From positions 1,910,001 through 1,974,000 of the forward strand of contig NZ_CP075715.1 in the NCBI RefSeq assembly GCF_024584805.1: a stretch of 64,000 nucleotides of DNA, written 5' to 3'. Positions 41,116 to 49,339 of this stretch are shown piece by piece. A model generated the notes under the pieces. That model was not told where the DNA came from and searched no databases. It was given only the letters and a program-made list of their open reading frames with translations. The translations under genes and the position numbers were made by a program. Source of the DNA: Streptomyces sp. FIT100. GTDB lineage: Bacteria > Actinomycetota > Actinomycetes > Streptomycetales > Streptomycetaceae. Numbering within the stretch: the first letter of the stretch is position 1; every line of letters begins with the position of its first letter.

Positions 41116-42348
41116 ATGAAGGGCGCGGCCCGCACAGCTCTGCCCGTCGCGGTCTGGGTCCTCACCAGGATCCTGCTGCTGCTCTGGGTCCTGAAGGTCC
41201 TGTTCGTCGCGGGACCGGACGTGACCAGCGATGTCGCGGGGATCTACCAGGGCTGGAACGGGGTGCTGAGGACCGGCACGTACCCGATGGACGACGTCAC
41301 CTGGCAGTACCCGCCCGCCGCCGCGCTCGCGATCCTCTCCCCCGGCCTGCTGCCGTTCCTCGGCTATGTGCACGCCTTCTTCGTCCTCGTCTGCGTCTGC
41401 GACGCGGCGGTGCTCGGACTGCTGCTGTACGCGGGCAGACGGCCCGGCAAGTCCCTGAGGGGGGTCTGGGTCTGGGTGGCGGGGGTGCCGCTGCTCGGGC
41501 CGACGGCCTACGCCCGCTACGACCTGATGGTGACGGCGGTGGCGGTCGCGGCCCTGCTCGCGGCGGCCCGCCGACCGCGGCTCGCGGGCGCGCTGGTCGC
41601 CTTCGGGGCGCTGCTGAAGGTCTGGCCCGCACTGCTGCTGGCGGGGATGCGCAGCCGCCGCTCCTGGCTCGCCGCGGCGGTCACGGGCGGCGCGCTGCTG
41701 CTGCTCTTCACCGCGGCGATGCCCGGGGCGCTGGCCTTCCTGACCTTCCAGCGCGACCGGGGCACGGAGGTCGAGTCGCTCGGTGCGCTGGTCTTCCACA
41801 TCGCACGCCACCACGGCTGGGACGGGCAGGTGCTGCTGAACTACGGCTCGGTCGAGTTCCTGGGCCCGTACGTCCCGCTGGTGAGCGGCATCGCGCTGGG
41901 TCTGTCGGTGCTCGGGTTCGGCTGGCTGCTGGTGTGGCGGCTGCGGGCGCGCGACTTCGGGGCGAGCACCCCGGCGGACACCGCGCTGACGGCGGTGCTG
42001 CTCTTCACGACCACGAGCCGGGTGATCAGCCCGCAGTACATGATCTGGCTGGTCGGTCTGGCCGCGGTCTGCCTCGCCTTCCGGTCGAGCCGGATGGCGC
42101 TGCCGGCGTGCCTGGTGCTGCTTGCCACCGGGGTCACGTACCTGGAGTTCCCCATCTGGTTCGCGGACGTCGTGGGGAGCACCTCGTTCGGCATCGCGCT
42201 GCTGGTGCTGCGCAACGGTCTGCTGGTGGCGGCGACGCTGCTGGCCTGCCACCGCCTGTGGACGAGCACGGTCCCGGCCGCCCGGCGCCGGCACGGACGG
42301 GCCGTGCCCGCCCGGCCGATGCCGGACAGGGAGCTCCTGGACAGCTGA
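41116..42348 (+). CDS. GT87/DUF2029-type polyprenol-dependent mannosyltransferase
   Basis: This 410-residue integral membrane protein has about ten membrane helices and a GT-C layout. The first loop contains TSDVAGIYQGWNGVLRTGTYPMDDVTWQYPPA (catalytic Asp and the YPP motif typical of DUF2029/PimE-like enzymes). GPTAYARYDLMV and SRVISPQYMIWLVGLAA are also family blocks. It would transfer mannose from polyprenyl phosphate to a glycolipid outside the membrane. ATG 41116 has a GAGGTGG site. It is adjacent to and divergent from the PimB-like GT4, giving a small envelope-glycolipid module. Confidence 0.86.
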   Translation: MKGAARTALPVAVWVLTRILLLLWVLKVLFVAGPDVTSDVAGIYQGWNGVLRTGTYPMDDVTWQYPPAAALAILSPGLLPFLGYVHAFFVLVCVCDAAVLGLLLYAGRRPGKSLRGVWVWVAGVPLLGPTAYARYDLMVTAVAVAALLAAARRPRLAGALVAFGALLKVWPALLLAGMRSRRSWLAAAVTGGALLLLFTAAMPGALAFLTFQRDRGTEVESLGALVFHIARHHGWDGQVLLNYGSVEFLGPYVPLVSGIALGLSVLGFGWLLVWRLRARDFGASTPADTALTAVLLFTTTSRVISPQYMIWLVGLAAVCLAFRSSRMALPACLVLLATGVTYLEFPIWFADVVGSTSFGIALLVLRNGLLVAATLLACHRLWTSTVPAARRRHGRAVPARPMPDRELLDS

Positions 42349-42365
42349 CGGCCCGCGCGGGCCGT
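42348..42365. terminator. 18 bp perfect palindrome between convergent genes
   Basis: ACGGCCCGCGCGGGCCGT lies at the stop codon of the GT87-type gene. It may serve as a terminator in both directions. Confidence 0.6.
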
Positions 42366-42377
42366 CCGGCCCTCTGC

Positions 42378-42408
42378 TCGCTGCCTGCCTGCCTGCTTGC
42401 CTGCCTCA
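42378..42408. repeat. GCCT microsatellite
   Basis: About six TGCC units (GCTGCCTGCCTGCCTGCTTG and so on) sit between the two convergent stop codons. Confidence 0.85.
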
Positions 42409-43623
42409 GCCCAGCCGTGCCCGTACGTACGCGCTCCACGCCGCTGTGAAGGCGTCCGGCGTCGTGTCAAGGACGTCGTGCAGGGCCTTCGCCGGGCCGT
42501 CCTCCCCGGCCGCGCGGTAGAAGTCCGTCAGGGCCCGCGTCCCCCATCGCTCCGCGATCAGCTCGCAGGCCAGCCAGCCGCCCTCGTACGCGCGCCCGAG
42601 CGCCTCGCCGTCCGAGCCGAAGCGGAAGTCCTCGTCGGCCGGGAGCCGGGACGGTGCGGAGCCGGCGCGGACCGCGCGGGCCAGTTCGGGGGCGGCCTGG
42701 GCGGCGGTGCGGCCCGTGCCCCGGTAGGCGGCCCAGTCGGCGAAGCCCTCCGAGAGCCACAGCGGGGTGGCCTCGGAGGTGGCCGCGCGGGTGGCCACAT
42801 GGGTGGTCTCGTGGGTGAGCACGATCCGGCGGCCGAACTCGCCCAGCTCCGCGTACGCCTCCGGGTTCACGATCACCCGGTCCGCCGGCACGGCCCCGCT
42901 CGCCCCGGCCTCTCCCGTGGTGACCGCCGCGATCCCCCGGTAGCCCGCCGCGGGCGCGCCCAGCAGCCGCCCCATCGCGTCCAGCGTCCCCGGCACCAGG
43001 ACCACCACGCGCGACGCCCACCGCCCCGGCCAGGCGGCGGAGACCGCCGGCACGGCCCGGTCGGCGTCCGCCGCGATCCGCCGGAGCAGGTCGCGGTCCT
43101 GGCCGACGCCGAGGACCAGACTGCGGGCGCCGCGTACGGCGTCCACGTCGCCCTGCTGCCACAGCTGCTCGGCGCCGCCGCGGCCCGCGCGGTCGGCGGT
43201 GACGTACCAGCGGCCGTCGCGCTCGGCCAGCTCCAGGACGCGGGCGGAGGTCACGGGGGCGCTGTCGTAGCCCTCGATCCGGTACCGCAGCTCGGCCTCG
43301 GCGGTGGCCCGGCCGCCGGAGCGCTGCACCCCGGTCAGCCGGTACTCCCACGAGCTCAGCGGCACGTCCGCGAGGCTCGCGAACTCCGCGCGCCCCGCGG
43401 CCCGCAGCCCGCCGTCCAGCGCGGCGACGTACGCGTCCGCGTCCCGGCCGAGCACCGCCGCGGCACGGGCGTCCAGGGTGCGCTGGATGTCCCGGGACGT
43501 GGTGTCGGGCGGCGCGGCGGTCCCGGCGCACCCGGACAGCACGAGCAGGGCGGCGGCGGCGAGACCGCCGGCCGCCGTCCTCGTCCCGGCACGTATCCCC
43601 GCGCCACGTCGCCGACCAGCCAC
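42406..43623 (-). CDS. Lipoprotein with gluzincin-like zinc motif (HETTH)
   Basis: This 405-residue protein has a basic N terminus, a hydrophobic stretch and a lipobox (LLVLSGC, about residues 21-27), so it is exported and lipid-anchored. The middle resembles an NTF2-like region (LDARAAAVLGRDADAYVAALDG). The C-terminal half has RRIVLTHETTHVATRAA followed by WLSEGFADWAAY, which is the HExxH...E arrangement of peptidase families such as M1-like gluzincins. The start is GTG 43623, with no ribosome binding site but TACGAT about 8 bases upstream, so it is probably leaderless. The substrate is unknown. Confidence 0.85.
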   Translation of the reverse strand: MAGRRRGAGIRAGTRTAAGGLAAAALLVLSGCAGTAAPPDTTSRDIQRTLDARAAAVLGRDADAYVAALDGGLRAAGRAEFASLADVPLSSWEYRLTGVQRSGGRATAEAELRYRIEGYDSAPVTSARVLELAERDGRWYVTADRAGRGGAEQLWQQGDVDAVRGARSLVLGVGQDRDLLRRIAADADRAVPAVSAAWPGRWASRVVVLVPGTLDAMGRLLGAPAAGYRGIAAVTTGEAGASGAVPADRVIVNPEAYAELGEFGRRIVLTHETTHVATRAATSEATPLWLSEGFADWAAYRGTGRTAAQAAPELARAVRAGSAPSRLPADEDFRFGSDGEALGRAYEGGWLACELIAERWGTRALTDFYRAAGEDGPAKALHDVLDTTPDAFTAAWSAYVRARLG

Positions 43624-43676
43624 CCTGCCGATCGTATGCGAGGCGGAAGGGCGGACCGAAAGGCCGGGCAAGCCCG

Positions 43677-44741
43677 TCAGGGCCGGGTCACGGAGGCGAT
43701 CGGCATCATCCCCACGGGGTCGTAGCGCACCGAGGCCCCGGGATAGGGCGCGTGCACGACCTGCCCGTTGCCGACGTACATCGCGATGTGGCTGGCGTCG
43801 GAGCGGTAGGTCACGAGGTCGCCCGGCCGGGCCTCGGCGAGCGAGACCTGCCGCCCGGCGTAGCGCTGGGCCTGGGAGGTCCGCGGCAGCCCGACGCCCG
43901 CCCGCGCGTACGACCACTGGGTGAGCCCTGAGCAGTCGAAGCCGTCCGGCCCGTTGGCGCCCCAGACGTAGGGCCTGCCGACCGCGCTCGTGGCCGCCGC
44001 CACCGCGGCCGCCGCCCGTGCCGAGGAGGGGCCGGGGCCGCCTGCCAGGTCCGGCAGGATGCGGTCGCGGCCGGAGCGGGAGGCCCGGTCGTAGGCGTCG
44101 CGCTCACCGGGCGGAAGGGCCTCAAGCAGCCGCTTGGCCGCCGCCAGCTTCCCCTCGACGGACCGCTTGTGGCGGGCGACGGCGGCCCGGGTGAGCTCCA
44201 GCTCGGCCAGCTTGCGTGCGGCCTCCGTACGTTCCTGCCCGAGGACCCGCTGCACGCGCCGCAGATCGCGCAGGGTGGCGGCCTGGCGCTCGCCGATCCG
44301 GCCGAGGAGCGTGGCCTTCTCCAGGTAGGTGTCCGGGGTCGCGGAGAGCAGCAGCTCCAGCGCGGGGTCCATGCCGCCCGAGCGGTACTGCGCGCCGGCC
44401 ACCGAACCGAGCGCCTCCCGCATCCGGTTGACGGCCTCCTGCTCGCGCGCCGCCCGGTCCTGTACGGCGGTCACCTCCTCGCGCAGCCGGTCCGCGCGCT
44501 CGTCGGCCTGGTTGTACCGCTCGGTGGCCTTCTCGGCCGCCTCGTACAGCCGGTCGACCATCGCGCGCGTGGCGCCGGGGGCCGCGGGGTTGTCGAGCGG
44601 GTCGGCACCGGCCGGTGCCGACCCGAGCGCGGCGGCCGTGGTGGCCACCGCTGCCGACAGGAGGGTGACCCGGGCACCGCGGTGGAAACCGGACCAACAT
44701 GTGGAACCGGCCGATGGTGAGGGTCGGCGATGGGACGCCAC
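43677..44741 (-). CDS. NlpC/P60 peptidoglycan endopeptidase (RipA-like), copy 1
   Basis: This 354-residue secreted hydrolase has a signal peptide (ARVTLLSAAVATTAAALGSAPAGA, cleavage near residue 48) and a long coiled coil (about 60-230) with the QYRSGGMDPALELLLSATPDTYLEKATLL block. The C-terminal NlpC/P60 domain has the catalytic Cys in GFDCSGLTQWSY, His in SDASHIAMYVGN, and a third polar residue in VVHAPYPG. It cleaves D-Glu-diamino-acid stem-peptide bonds; coiled coils usually keep such enzymes inactive until bound by partners. GTG 44741 (VASHRRP) matches the start of the downstream paralogue. No riboswitch-like leader is visible for this copy. Confidence 0.92.
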   Translation of the reverse strand: MASHRRPSPSAGSTCWSGFHRGARVTLLSAAVATTAAALGSAPAGADPLDNPAAPGATRAMVDRLYEAAEKATERYNQADERADRLREEVTAVQDRAAREQEAVNRMREALGSVAGAQYRSGGMDPALELLLSATPDTYLEKATLLGRIGERQAATLRDLRRVQRVLGQERTEAARKLAELELTRAAVARHKRSVEGKLAAAKRLLEALPPGERDAYDRASRSGRDRILPDLAGGPGPSSARAAAAVAAATSAVGRPYVWGANGPDGFDCSGLTQWSYARAGVGLPRTSQAQRYAGRQVSLAEARPGDLVTYRSDASHIAMYVGNGQVVHAPYPGASVRYDPVGMMPIASVTRP

Positions 44742-44975
44742 AGGAGCCGCACTCCCTTCCGCTGGAAGCAACGACCTGTCAGCCATTGCGCGGCAGAGAG
44801 TAACCATGCGGCTACCTGGCGGCCAAAATCCTTACCGGGCACGGACAGTGACGCCCCACCGGAGACCACAAGGTCATCGGCGGGGCGTACCGTCGGCGGA
44901 TGGTCGCGCGATTCCCCCGGATGGGCGTCAGTCGACGTCCCTGGGCAGGTCCCGGGGCGCGGGGCGCGGGTGGCG

Positions 44976-46004
44976 TCAGACGCGGACGCCGAACTGGAAG
45001 GTGCCCATGTAGTCCATCGACTCGTACCGGACCACGGCACCCGGCTTCGGCGCGTGCAGGATCTGGTTGTTGCCCGCGTACAGGCCCACGTGGGAAAGGC
45101 CGTTGAAGAAGACGAGGTCGCCCGGCTTGAGCTGACTGCGGCCGATCTTCACGCCGTCGTTCTGCTGGGTGTACGTGGTGCGGCTGAGGCTCACGCCGGC
45201 CTGGCGGTAGGCCCACTGCGTGAGGCCGGAGCAGTCGTACGAGTTGGGGCCCTCGGCGCCGGAGACGTACGGCTTGCCCTGCTGGGTGGCGGCGGCGTTG
45301 AGGGCGGCGGCGCCGCGCTGCGAGGCGGGCACCTCGTTGCCGAGGTCCACGCGGTCGCCGGCGGCACGGCTGGCGCGGAGCTCCTCCTCCTGCATCTTCG
45401 CGCGCTCCGCGGCGGTCAGCGTGTTGAGGAGCTTCTGCGCCTCGGCGAGCTTGCCCTGGAACGCCTTCTTCTTCTCGCCGAGCGTCTTGCGCACGTCCTC
45501 GAGGTCGGCGAGCTTCTTCGTCGCCTCGGCGCGCTGCTGGGCCAGAGTGCGCTGCTTGGCCTGGATGTTCTCCAGGGCGTCGGTCTGCTTGGCGCTCAGC
45601 TGGTCGATCGCGGACGCCTTGTCGAGGTAGGTGTCCGGGTCGGAGGAGAGGAAGAGCTGGAGCGCGGGGTCGATACCGCCGGAGCGGTACTGGGCGCTGG
45701 CCACCGAACCCAGGCTGTCGCGCAGGGTGTTGACCTCGTCCTGGCCGCGGGCCACGTTGTCCTGGATCGCGTCGACCTGCTTCTGGAGCTTGGTCTGCTG
45801 CTCCTTGGCCCCGTTGTACTCCTCGGTGGCCTTCTCCGCCTCGTGGTAGAGCGCGTCGACCTTCGCCTTGACCTCGTCCTTGCTCGGCTTGGCCGGAGCG
45901 GCGTTGGCGGCCTGGGCGGAAAGAGCGACGGCCGCGGCGGCGGTCGCGGTGAGCACGGTCACACGGGTGCGGCTCGGCTGCTTGGGACGACGGTGGGACG
46001 CCAC
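44976..46004 (-). CDS. NlpC/P60 peptidoglycan endopeptidase (RipA-like), copy 2
   Basis: This 342-residue paralogue of the adjacent gene has a signal peptide (TRVTVLTATAAAAVALSAQAANAA), a coiled coil with QYRSGGIDPALQLFLSSDPDTYLDKAS, and an NlpC/P60 domain (SYDCSGLTQWAYRQAG, LSHVGLYAGNNQILHAPKPG). The two share the layout and the MASHRRP start, so they arose by tandem duplication. The start is GTG 46004 with AAGAAGGAG upstream. A long structured leader (46005-46169) precedes it, with features of the ydaO c-di-AMP riboswitch, so cell-wall hydrolase output may be tied to c-di-AMP. Confidence 0.93.
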   Translation of the reverse strand: MASHRRPKQPSRTRVTVLTATAAAAVALSAQAANAAPAKPSKDEVKAKVDALYHEAEKATEEYNGAKEQQTKLQKQVDAIQDNVARGQDEVNTLRDSLGSVASAQYRSGGIDPALQLFLSSDPDTYLDKASAIDQLSAKQTDALENIQAKQRTLAQQRAEATKKLADLEDVRKTLGEKKKAFQGKLAEAQKLLNTLTAAERAKMQEEELRASRAAGDRVDLGNEVPASQRGAAALNAAATQQGKPYVSGAEGPNSYDCSGLTQWAYRQAGVSLSRTTYTQQNDGVKIGRSQLKPGDLVFFNGLSHVGLYAGNNQILHAPKPGAVVRYESMDYMGTFQFGVRV

Positions 46005-46029
46005 GAAGGCGAGCTCCTTCTTCCTCGAG

Positions 46030-46121
46030 CCGCCTGCCGGGCAGTGGGGGGGTTGGTTCCCCGGCTCCGCGCACGCTCAGCTCCCCGGCAAGAACGGGGC
46101 CGAACTGCACGAAATAGGCGG
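46030..46121 (-). ncRNA. Structured leader, probable ydaO-type c-di-AMP riboswitch
   Basis: Closing arms CCGCCT and AGGCGG (46121-46116 with 46035-46030) pair perfectly. Inside are a CCCCG...CGGGG hairpin and GAGCTGAGCGTGCGCGGAG, followed by the highly conserved-looking GCCGGGGAACCAA that marks ydaO elements. The usual GGGGTGAAT arm is not obvious, so this is a divergent member or another conserved NlpC/P60 leader. Position and target gene fit known Streptomyces examples. Confidence 0.5.
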
Positions 46122-46175
46122 TTCCTTCACTGTCATCCCGGATGGATGATCAACCGTGCGAAGGTTCGAGGCCTG

Positions 46176-46205
46176 ACCCTAGTGACCTTCCTGTGATCAG
46201 TTCAA
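46176..46205 (-). promoter_or_regulatory. Promoter of the NlpC/P60 copy 2 leader RNA
   Basis: On the minus strand TTGAAC (46205-46200) and TAGGGT (46181-46176) are spaced by 18 bases, one of the best vegetative-type promoters in the window. It predicts a 5' UTR of about 165 bases. The rest of the spacer up to 46347 is AT-rich and contains no gene. Confidence 0.7.
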
Positions 46206-46347
46206 ATCCTCATGAGAAAAAACTGTCGCACGAAGCACATTCTTTACGTTCATCACACGCGTAGTAGCGGCCACTTGACGGTACGTTCCGTGAAATCGGG
46301 CATTACGCCCAGCAATTAGCAAGACGGAAGAGTGGCGCGAGTCCTGC

Positions 46348-47709
46348 CTAGACGCGCGAAAGCCGCTTGAGCAACATCACCGACGCGACCGGCCTGGCAC
46401 CGGCCTTCGCGACGCCGTCGGCGACCTCGCGGTCGGTGGAGACCACGATGACGGGCCGGCCGGGCGGCTCGGCCCGCACCAGCTGGCGGATGAGCTCGTC
46501 CGCGGTCACACCCGGCTTGGAGAACAGCACCCGCACACCGCGCGGCGGGGCGAGCAGCACGGGCGCGGCGAGCTCCGCCCCGTCGAAGACACAGGTGATC
46601 TCGGCGCCGGTCTGCGCGGCGAGCATCGCCAGCCCCCCGAGCAGCCGCAGCCGCTGCTTCTCCAGCGGCATCGTCGGATAGCCCGACTTCGTGACGTTGT
46701 AGCCGTCGACCACGAGATGCGCCTGGGGCAGCGCGAGCAACTGGTCGAGCAGCGCCGGGTCCGTCTCGGACAGGGCGCGCGCCGCGATGTCCTTCGGCGA
46801 CATACGGCCCGGCTCGACCGCGTCGACGGTGTCGGCGGGATGCACGGACGCGGGCGGCAGGGCCAGCTCCCGGCGCAGCCCCTGGGCCGCGTCCAACACC
46901 GTGTCCAGCAGCAGCCGCACCCGCATGTCCTCGATCGAGCGGCCCTCACGGGCGGCCCTGCGGCTCGCCTCGACGGCCGACTCGGCCTCGCCGAGCCGCG
47001 CCCTGAGCCGCCGGGCCTCGCTCTCGGCCGCGGACACCTGGGCATGGGCCTCCGCCCGCACCGACTCGGTCTCGGCGGTGCTGCGGCGCACCGCCGCCTC
47101 ACCGCGTTTCACATCGCTCTGGGCGCTGCGCAACTTGCGGTGAAGCGATTCGGCTTCCTTGCGGGCGGCGTCCAGTTCGGCCCGCAGCCGCTCGGTCTCG
47201 GCCCTCGTCTGCGTCCTGAGCCGGTCGACCTCCTCGCGCAGCCGCTCCAGCTCGCGCCGTGACTCCTCGTCGACGCGCTCGGCGTGCGCGCGCAGAGCCT
47301 CCTCGCCCGCCGCGGCCACCAGCTTCACCCAGCCGACGGGGCGCAGTACATAGGCGGCCGCGGCCACGTCGACGGGGTCGGCCGCCGGCGGCGGCGCACC
47401 GGACTCCAGCGCCCCGGCCAGCTCCGGCTGCGCCTCGCGCAGCCGCTCGCCGATGCGCTGGCGGAAGACCGGATCGGTCTCCAGCGCGGCCGCCATGGCG
47501 TTGCCGGCGAACCTGGCCCGGCGAGACGGGGTGAACCGGGCGTACTGGCGCAGCTGGGCGGGCAGGTCGCCGATGGTCAGCCCGCCGAACGCGTCCGACA
47601 CGAGGGCGACGACCCGGCGCCGTACGTCTTCGGGCAGCGGGTGGTCGAGCGCCTCGGCGGCGCCGCCGGCCGCACCGGCCGGCCCCGCGCCGCTGTCAGG
47701 CTGCTCCAC
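46348..47709 (-). CDS. NYN-domain (PIN-like) RNA-binding protein with coiled coil
   Basis: This 453-residue protein has an N-terminal helical domain (EDVRRRVVALVSDAFGGLTI, RRARFAGNAMAAAL), a long coiled coil (about residues 145-265, ELERLREEVDRLRTQTRAET), and a C-terminal NYN domain of the YacP type (HLVVDGYNVTKSGYPTMPLE, ITCVFDGAEL, PVIVVSTDREVADGVAKAGA). These domains have the acidic site of PIN-like ribonucleases. The start is GTG 47709. No partner or target RNA is visible, though the zinc-ribbon gene lies just upstream on the same strand. Confidence 0.85.
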   Translation of the reverse strand: MEQPDSGAGPAGAAGGAAEALDHPLPEDVRRRVVALVSDAFGGLTIGDLPAQLRQYARFTPSRRARFAGNAMAAALETDPVFRQRIGERLREAQPELAGALESGAPPPAADPVDVAAAAYVLRPVGWVKLVAAAGEEALRAHAERVDEESRRELERLREEVDRLRTQTRAETERLRAELDAARKEAESLHRKLRSAQSDVKRGEAAVRRSTAETESVRAEAHAQVSAAESEARRLRARLGEAESAVEASRRAAREGRSIEDMRVRLLLDTVLDAAQGLRRELALPPASVHPADTVDAVEPGRMSPKDIAARALSETDPALLDQLLALPQAHLVVDGYNVTKSGYPTMPLEKQRLRLLGGLAMLAAQTGAEITCVFDGAELAAPVLLAPPRGVRVLFSKPGVTADELIRQLVRAEPPGRPVIVVSTDREVADGVAKAGARPVASVMLLKRLSRV

Positions 47710-47754
47710 AGTCCGTCACCCCTACTGTCCTGGTCCCGGTCCGCGCGACTCCCG

Positions 47755-48000
47755 TCAGGAACCGGCGTCCGGCCTGTCCACCAACTCGATCTGATCCACC
47801 GCGTTGCACCAGCGGCACCGGACCGACTCGATGGTCTCACTGACCACCTCGCGCTCCTCCACCGTGGGTTCTCCGGCCAGGTCCAGATGGACGTACTCGA
47901 CGACCTTGGACGAACGGGTCACATCGAAGCGGGTGAGATTCCCGCAGAGCGTGCAGCGCCACCTGGTGGTGGCGGTGGGCGCGGGCACCGTCGTCATCAT
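47755..48000 (-). CDS. Small zinc-ribbon protein
   Basis: This 81-residue protein has two CxxC knuckles (WRCTLCGN near residue 17 and VRCRWCNAVD near residue 63) that should bind one zinc. The sequence between them is FDVTRSSKVVEYVHLDLAGE. It may bind nucleic acid or protein; the function is unknown. The start is ATG 48000, with a second ATG at 47997. It lies 45 bases upstream of the NYN gene and may be cotranscribed. Confidence 0.82.
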   Translation of the reverse strand: MMTTVPAPTATTRWRCTLCGNLTRFDVTRSSKVVEYVHLDLAGEPTVEEREVVSETIESVRCRWCNAVDQIELVDRPDAGS

Positions 48001-48118
48001 GCCGTCCTCGACTCTCGACCGGTCGGGTGTACTGCCCGCAACCCTACGACCTCGGGGGCACGCCGGGACACGGCGAGGCGGTCCGTCCCGATCGGTCCCG
48101 GTACGCCATGCTCTGTTG

Positions 48119-48823
48119 GTGATCGATCGGCGGACCGGACCCGTGGTGACCTATGCGGCGATCGGGCTGTGCTGTCTGCTCTTCGTCATCGGTCCGGTTT
48201 CCGGGTTCAACCCCTCGTACGGCACCGGGGACACCCTGCTCACCGGAACGGTTTCCTACTTCGAACGCTGGGGCGTCATCCCCGACGAACTGATGCACGC
48301 CGGACCACGCGCGCTCCTCACCCCGTTGACAGCACTCTTCGTGCACGGCAGCTGGCTGCATCTGCTCGGCAACATGCTGTTCCTCTATGTCTTCGGCGCG
48401 ATGGCCGAGGAACGGATGGGGCACCTGCAGTTCGCCCTCTTCTACATCGGCTGCGGCTATCTCGCGCTCCTCGCCTACGCGGCGGCCAACGCGGAGTCCG
48501 CGCAGACGCTGGTGGGCGCGTCGGGGGCGATCTCCGGGGTGCTCGGGGCGTTCCTGCGGCTCTTCCCGCAGGCGCGGGTGACGAGCCTCTACCCCTTCCT
48601 GTTCTTCCTGCCGCTGCGCTTCCCCGCGTGGATCGTGCTGGTCTTCTGGTTCGGGCTGCAGTGGCTGGCGGAGGCGCAGAGCACCTCGTCGGGGCCGGGG
48701 GTGGCCTATCTGGCGCATCTGGTGGGCTTCGGGCTCGGCTTCCTCTTCGCGTGGGCCCGCTTCCGGACGGGGACTAGAGTGAAAGCCCAAGCCAGGGCCA
48801 CCCAGGGAGACAGCCAGCCGTGA
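48119..48823 (+). CDS. Rhomboid-family intramembrane serine protease
   Basis: This 234-residue protein has about six membrane helices. Rhomboid signatures are visible: ALFVHGSWLHLLGNMLFLYVFG, the catalytic Ser in TLVGASGAISGVLGAF and the catalytic His in YLAHLVGFGLGFLF. It cleaves transmembrane substrates within the bilayer; the substrate is unknown. GTG 48119 is chosen. The frame is open upstream but gives Arg/Pro-rich sequence, and there is no ribosome binding site, so the mRNA may be leaderless. The stop overlaps the next gene by GTGA. Confidence 0.92.
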   Translation: MIDRRTGPVVTYAAIGLCCLLFVIGPVSGFNPSYGTGDTLLTGTVSYFERWGVIPDELMHAGPRALLTPLTALFVHGSWLHLLGNMLFLYVFGAMAEERMGHLQFALFYIGCGYLALLAYAAANAESAQTLVGASGAISGVLGAFLRLFPQARVTSLYPFLFFLPLRFPAWIVLVFWFGLQWLAEAQSTSSGPGVAYLAHLVGFGLGFLFAWARFRTGTRVKAQARATQGDSQP

Positions 48824-49101
48824 TCACCGCGATCGTGCTCATCAAGACCAGCGTGGACCGCATCCCGGAGATCGCCGAGTCGATCGCCGCGCTGGACAGC
48901 GTCAGCGAGGTCTTCTCGGTCACCGGGACGTACGACCTCATCGCGATGGTCCGCGTCGCCAGGCACGACGACCTCGCGGACGTCATCCCCGGCAGCATCA
49001 GCAAGATCCCGGGCGTGGAGGCGACCGACACGCACGTGGCGTTCCGTACGTACTCGCAGCACGACCTGGAGGCGGCGTTCGCGATCGGCCTGGACGCCTA
49101 G
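48820..49101 (+). CDS. Stand-alone Lrp/AsnC RAM-domain protein
   Basis: This 93-residue protein consists only of the ligand-binding RAM domain of Lrp/AsnC regulators (TAIVLIKTSVDRIPEIAESI, SVSEVFSVTGTYDLIAMVRV, ISKIPGVEATDTHVAF), with no helix-turn-helix. Such proteins form decamers that bind amino acids or nucleotides; the role is undefined. Its GTG overlaps the rhomboid stop codon, so the two are translationally coupled, a pairing common in Streptomyces. Confidence 0.92.
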   Translation: MITAIVLIKTSVDRIPEIAESIAALDSVSEVFSVTGTYDLIAMVRVARHDDLADVIPGSISKIPGVEATDTHVAFRTYSQHDLEAAFAIGLDA

Positions 49102-49154
49102 GCACTGTCCCGGGCGCGGGCGCTCGCACACCGACTCGCCACCACCCTCGCCAC

Positions 49155-49280
49155 GGTCGTCGCGGTCGTCGCGGTCGTCGCGGTCGTCGCGGTCGTCGCG
49201 GTCGTCGCGGTCGTCGCGGTCGTCGCGGTCGTCGCGGTCGTCGCGGTCGTCGCGGTCGTCGCGGTCGTCGCGGTCGTCGC
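49155..49280. repeat. Perfect minisatellite: 14 copies of a 9 bp unit
   Basis: GGTCGTCGC is repeated 14 times without a mismatch over 126 bases, about 50 bases past the RAM-gene stop codon. Both strands stay open through it (Val-Val-Ala or Thr-Thr-Ala repeats), but no start or family supports translation. The exact identity of the copies suggests recent slippage. Confidence 0.97.
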
Positions 49281-49339
49281 GAATGCCCTCGGCATCGCGA
49301 CGACCGGCTACGTACGATCCCGCTCGGGACCCGGCTGCC

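Noticed and set aside
46317..46352. Third copy of the MITE-like element
   Set aside because: It shares only a short run (GCAAGACGGAAGAG) with the copy at 38.7 kb, which is too little to claim homology.
49155..49280. Possible CRISPR array
   Set aside because: The units are 9 bp, contiguous and without spacers; it is a minisatellite.
49098..49295. Thr/Ala repeat protein encoded by the 9 bp minisatellite
   Set aside because: The frame stays open only because the unit length is a multiple of three; no ribosome binding site or conserved flanks.
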